From Bin87 sp034423595 (GTDB lineage: Bacteria; Chloroflexota; Dehalococcoidia; Lucifugimonadales; UBA3495): a stretch of DNA of 64,000 nt. Positions within the stretch are counted from its first letter, which is position 1; every line of letters starts with the position of its first letter. Shown here piece after piece: positions 61,503 through 64,000 of this stretch. Position numbers and translations under genes: made by a program. The notes beneath the pieces are model-generated. The model did no database searches. It saw only the letters and a list, made by a program, of their open reading frames with translations, and had not been told where the DNA came from. Location of the stretch: the NCBI GenBank assembly GCA_965207025.1, contig OZ242258.1, positions 1,922,001 through 1,986,000 on the forward strand, written 5' to 3'.

Positions 61503-62419
61503 GCATCCATTCCGGCGTTAAAATGTCGCCGTGGCGCACGTCCTCGGTGCGCGTCTTGCTCACAGTATTGGCGGCGTGTCTGCTGACGATGGCCTGCGGT
61601 GCGTCCGGGTCGGCCCCGGAATCCGGTGCACAACAGGCCGAGCTCTACCAGGCGGTCAGCGCGGGGTCGAAGTTTACCTGCGGCCTGCGGTTGGACGGGT
61701 CGGTGCAGTGCTGGGGGTGGGACGAGGCGAGCGAATCAAAGGGAATGCTCGACGCGCCCCGAAGAGGGAAATTCGTGGCTGTGGTGTCCGGCGACTACGG
61801 CAACTGCGCGTTGCGGGATAATGGGCGCCTGAAGTGCTGGGGTCGGGTGGACGGCGGGAGCAAGCCGTTGACCAGATTCTCGACAGTGCGGATGAACGCT
61901 TGGGAAGTTTGCGCCATACGGCAGGACGGGAAGCTCCAATGCTGGGGCCGCAATCTGGGCAACGTGGCCGACGTTCCCAACGGCACATTCGTAGATGTAG
62001 CGGCAGATAATTTTTACGCATGTGCGATCAGGTCTGACCGGAGGTTGGCGTGCTGGGGGAGTCTGGCATATGAGCCCTGGAACCATACTCCGTTCGGTGA
62101 GTTTCAATCCGTGAGCGCCGGGTTCGGAATGTGCGGATTGCGTGTTGGCGGCGAGATCGAATGCTGGAATGACCCGGACAATAAAATGCAGAACCCGCCG
62201 CCGGGAGAGTTCGCGTCAATCAGCGTGGGAGCATGGTACGGCTGCGGAGTCCGCCCCGATGGGCGGGTGGAGTGCTGGGGCGAGGACAGTAAACACGGGA
62301 AAGCGTCCCCCCCGCCGGGCCTTCGTTTCAGTTCAGTGAGCGCAGGAGACGAACACACGTGCGGCATCACGCTGGGCCATAAGATCGTCTGCTGGGGACT
62401 TACGGAATACGGTCCGTGA
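61499..62419 (+). CDS. RCC1-like repeat lipoprotein 1
   Basis: A 306-residue predicted lipoprotein. The N-terminal hydrophobic segment ends in the lipobox LLTMAC. The mature part is about seven RCC1/BNR-like repeats of about 35-40 residues, each with a Cys near the start and a CWG near the end (for example CGLRLDGSVQCWG and CALRDNGRLKCWG). The paired cysteines could form one disulfide in each blade of a seven-bladed propeller. The start could also be ATG 61523. It is followed after 74 bases by a paralogue. A secreted binding or adhesion role is likely, but the ligand is unknown. Confidence 0.8.
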   Translation: MSIHSGVKMSPWRTSSVRVLLTVLAACLLTMACGASGSAPESGAQQAELYQAVSAGSKFTCGLRLDGSVQCWGWDEASESKGMLDAPRRGKFVAVVSGDYGNCALRDNGRLKCWGRVDGGSKPLTRFSTVRMNAWEVCAIRQDGKLQCWGRNLGNVADVPNGTFVDVAADNFYACAIRSDRRLACWGSLAYEPWNHTPFGEFQSVSAGFGMCGLRVGGEIECWNDPDNKMQNPPPGEFASISVGAWYGCGVRPDGRVECWGEDSKHGKASPPPGLRFSSVSAGDEHTCGITLGHKIVCWGLTEYGP

Positions 62420-62493
62420 GGATGTGGTGATCGCGCCCAATCACGACTCCGCACCAGCCGGGGACGGCAATAGAAAGAATCACGGAGCAAACG

Positions 62494-63393
62494 ATGAACT
62501 CGCTGGCATTCCTCGCATCGGTCCCCGTCGGTTGGGTGCGCTTAGCGCTGCTGGCGGCGGTCGTCCTCTCCCTCTTGGCCTGCGGGGCGGACGAGCCCAA
62601 ACCGCCGCCTGAGGAACTCTATCAGGCCGTCAGCGTGGGGTCGGCGTTCACGTGCGGCCTGCGATTGGACGGGTCGGTGCAGTGCTGGGGACAGGACGCC
62701 GCCCACGAGGTGAAGGGATTGCTCAATGCGCCAAAGGAGGGGACGTTCGTGGCGGTGACATCCGGATACTACGGCAGCTGCGCGCTCCGGAATGATGGGC
62801 GCCTGAAGTGCTGGGGTAGGGTTGACGGTGGCAGCAAGCCGTTCAGCCGGTTTTCGGAGGTTCACCTGGAGGACTTTGATATTTGCGCCATACGCCAGGA
62901 CGGTCGTCTGAAGTGCTGGGGTCGTGACCTAGGCGGCCTGTCCAAGTTTCCCAACGGGACGTTCGTGGACGTGTCCTCAGGCTGGAATTACGGATGCGCC
63001 ATTCGCCCCGACGGGACTCTGGCGTGTTGGGGCAACGGCGCAAGCGAGGAATGGGGAACACCCCCCTCCGGCGTTTTTCGATCCGTGAGCGCCGCCGGCA
63101 TTGGGATGTGCGGGCTGCGTCCGGGCGGCGCACTCGAATGTTGGGCTCCCGCCGGCAAGGAATTGCTGGATCATCCGCCTGGGGAGTTCATGTCAATCAG
63201 CGTGGGAGGTATGCACGGGTGTGGCCTTAGATCCGATGGACGAGTGGAGTGCTGGGGCAAAGACAGCAGACACGGGTGGGCGTCGCCGCCGGACCTGCGC
63301 TTCCGCGCCGTGCATGCGGGGGACTTTCTCACGTGTGGAATCACGCTGGAATACCGGATCGAATGTTGGGGGAAGATCGAATACGGTCCGTAG
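62494..63393 (+). CDS. RCC1-like repeat lipoprotein 2
   Basis: A 299-residue paralogue of the preceding protein. The lipobox is LSLLAC at about residues 25-30. The repeats keep the same order and the CWG endings (CGLRLDGSVQCWG, CALRNDGRLKCWG, CAIRPDGTLACWG and later CGLRSDGRVECWG). The start ATG at 62494 follows GGAG. The two genes clearly arose by tandem duplication and probably have similar but not equal ligands. The end of the gene overlaps a frame on the other strand (63193-63603). Confidence 0.82.
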   Translation: MNSLAFLASVPVGWVRLALLAAVVLSLLACGADEPKPPPEELYQAVSVGSAFTCGLRLDGSVQCWGQDAAHEVKGLLNAPKEGTFVAVTSGYYGSCALRNDGRLKCWGRVDGGSKPFSRFSEVHLEDFDICAIRQDGRLKCWGRDLGGLSKFPNGTFVDVSSGWNYGCAIRPDGTLACWGNGASEEWGTPPSGVFRSVSAAGIGMCGLRPGGALECWAPAGKELLDHPPGEFMSISVGGMHGCGLRSDGRVECWGKDSRHGWASPPDLRFRAVHAGDFLTCGITLEYRIECWGKIEYGP

Positions 63394-63603
63394 GGTGTCG
63401 GATAGCGCGATTATCACGATTGCCACGATGGGCAATGGCCAGAAAGTCCGGATCATCGCCATGTGGACGGCGGTCAGCGCTGCGTGTCGTAGTGCCTGGC
63501 AATAGGGAGCGTCGCACTGGTCGCAGCGTCCTTCCTCCGGGAGGGGAGGAAATCGTTCAGCGGGGAGGCGCTCCCGGCATGAGACGCATCTTATGGTCAG
63601 CAT
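63193..63603 (-). CDS. Possible zinc-ribbon membrane protein, 3' end antisense to RCC1 gene
   Basis: A 136-codon frame. The first 40 residues hold two CxxC pairs (CVSC and CDQC with a further C) like a zinc ribbon. A hydrophobic segment FWPLPIVAIVIIAL follows, and then polar residues. Its ATG overlaps the stop of the frame at 63597-63998 as ATGCTGA, which supports translation of both. The last 65 codons lie antisense to the RCC1-like lipoprotein gene and look like shadow sequence, so the gene may be truncated or end earlier by a frameshift. Function unknown. Confidence 0.35.
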   Translation of the reverse strand: MLTIRCVSCRERLPAERFPPLPEEGRCDQCDAPYCQALRHAALTAVHMAMIRTFWPLPIVAIVIIALSDTLRTVFDLPPTFDPVFQRDSTREKVPRMHGAEAQVRRRRPPVSAVFAPALHSSIGSKATPVHTSHAD

Positions 63604-63998
63604 GGTATACCCCTTGCCGAAGCGGAATCGGGAAGAGAGGGCCCAGCTGTTCTAATTTTCCTGCCGGCCCCGTGAAATGAAATGTCGCAGTGCCGTGCTG
63701 GATTGAGCTCAATTTCTGTTACAACCCTGACCTCTAGCCAATCCTTGAAACGGCCCCAGCGGCTACTCGAAGCCCATATCGTCAAACTGATGGGGTTCCT
63801 GACTTTTCGGCCGGGGCGCTCCCAGCGCGGACTGCGACGAACGCTAGGTTTTTCCTGCGCCTCAGCGTGGGGCTGATCTTGCGTGTCAGGCGAAGATGGT
63901 GCGATGTCCTCCGTCCAGTCCTCGTCCAGCCGCCCCCATTGGTGGTGGGCGGGTATTCCGGGTTTGAAGAACGGGTCCCTCTCGACGTAGTAACGCCG
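63597..63998 (-). CDS. Hypothetical protein, 5' end cut by the right window edge
   Basis: The frame is open from the right edge to a TGA at 63597-63599. The first 35 visible residues (YYVERDPFFKPGIPAHHQWG followed by RLDEDWTEDIAP) have good protein character; the C-terminal part is Arg/Pro-rich and may be disordered. The stop overlaps the start of the zinc-ribbon frame. The N-terminus lies outside the window, so family assignment is not possible. Confidence 0.4.
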   Translation of the reverse strand, partial: RRYYVERDPFFKPGIPAHHQWGRLDEDWTEDIAPSSPDTQDQPHAEAQEKPSVRRSPRWERPGRKVRNPISLTIWASSSRWGRFKDWLEVRVVTEIELNPARHCDISFHGAGRKIRTAGPSLPDSASARGIPC

Positions 63999-64000
63999 TT

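Noticed and set aside
1..64000. CRISPR array, rRNA operon or phage region
   Set aside because: No regularly spaced repeats, rRNA-like sequence or phage structural genes were seen on either strand.

Overview
The window is GC-rich chromosomal DNA from a bacterium whose gene content most resembles Chloroflexota, probably the SAR202-like Dehalococcoidia. It is rich in luciferase-like flavin monooxygenases, class III (CaiB/BaiF) CoA-transferases, amidohydrolases, hydantoinases and carboxymuconolactone-decarboxylase-like proteins, with bacterial Shine-Dalgarno sites and two tRNA genes. No rRNA or universal marker is present, so this placement is inferred from gene content only.

Positions 1-8992 hold catabolic genes: a GMC oxidoreductase cut by the left edge, an SDR, a luciferase-like monooxygenase, an M19 dipeptidase, a metallo-beta-lactamase-fold hydrolase and an alpha/beta hydrolase. 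A cupin gene and a pair of PuuE/polysaccharide-deacetylase-like genes follow. Positions 9155-11809 carry three tandem two-domain carboxymuconolactone-decarboxylase-like paralogues, then tRNA-Gly(GCC). Positions 11998-19957 hold hyuB/hyuA (hydantoinase/oxoprolinase), a divergent winged-helix-like unknown, an ATZ/TRZ-type amidohydrolase and a second copy of the deacetylase pair in the same order. With the dihydropyrimidinase-like gene at 30933 and RidA at 34761, this suggests specialisation in cyclic or substituted amides (inference).

Positions 19985-23726 encode a three-gene envelope cluster: an SppA-like protease, a membrane-anchored unknown and a lipoprotein with a Ser/Glu-rich linker. Positions 24025-27673 form a translationally coupled MaoC-like/CaiB/CaiB operon. 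Positions 27687-38930 contain an unknown, a kinase-like sensor fused to a DNA-binding domain, the dihydropyrimidinase, an MFS exporter, a dihydroxyphthalate-decarboxylase-like protein, RidA, a DUF255 thioredoxin-fold protein, a second luciferase-like monooxygenase and an atypical SDR.

Positions 39096-42268 hold two tandem R2-like ferritin-fold genes. The first keeps all metal ligands; the second has lost every acidic one. A site-2-protease-like protein without catalytic residues follows. Next come a FAD reductase and a sulfite-oxidase-family molybdenum enzyme, a CMD-like protein and a TPR protein. A PlsY-like acyltransferase, a methyltransferase, a multi-cysteine radical SAM protein and an orphan DNA methyltransferase are then followed by a CaiB gene and tRNA-Phe(GAA).

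Downstream of tRNA-Phe the character changes. An IS630 element with visible ends lies inside an older transposase remnant, a consensus promoter precedes a peptide-ABC-type operon that lacks ATPase genes, and decayed IS1380-like remnants follow. The right end has small unknown genes and two tandem lipoproteins built of RCC1-like repeats. Two families of dispersed palindromic repeats and a third degenerate hairpin repeat lie between genes. No CRISPR array or intact phage was seen.
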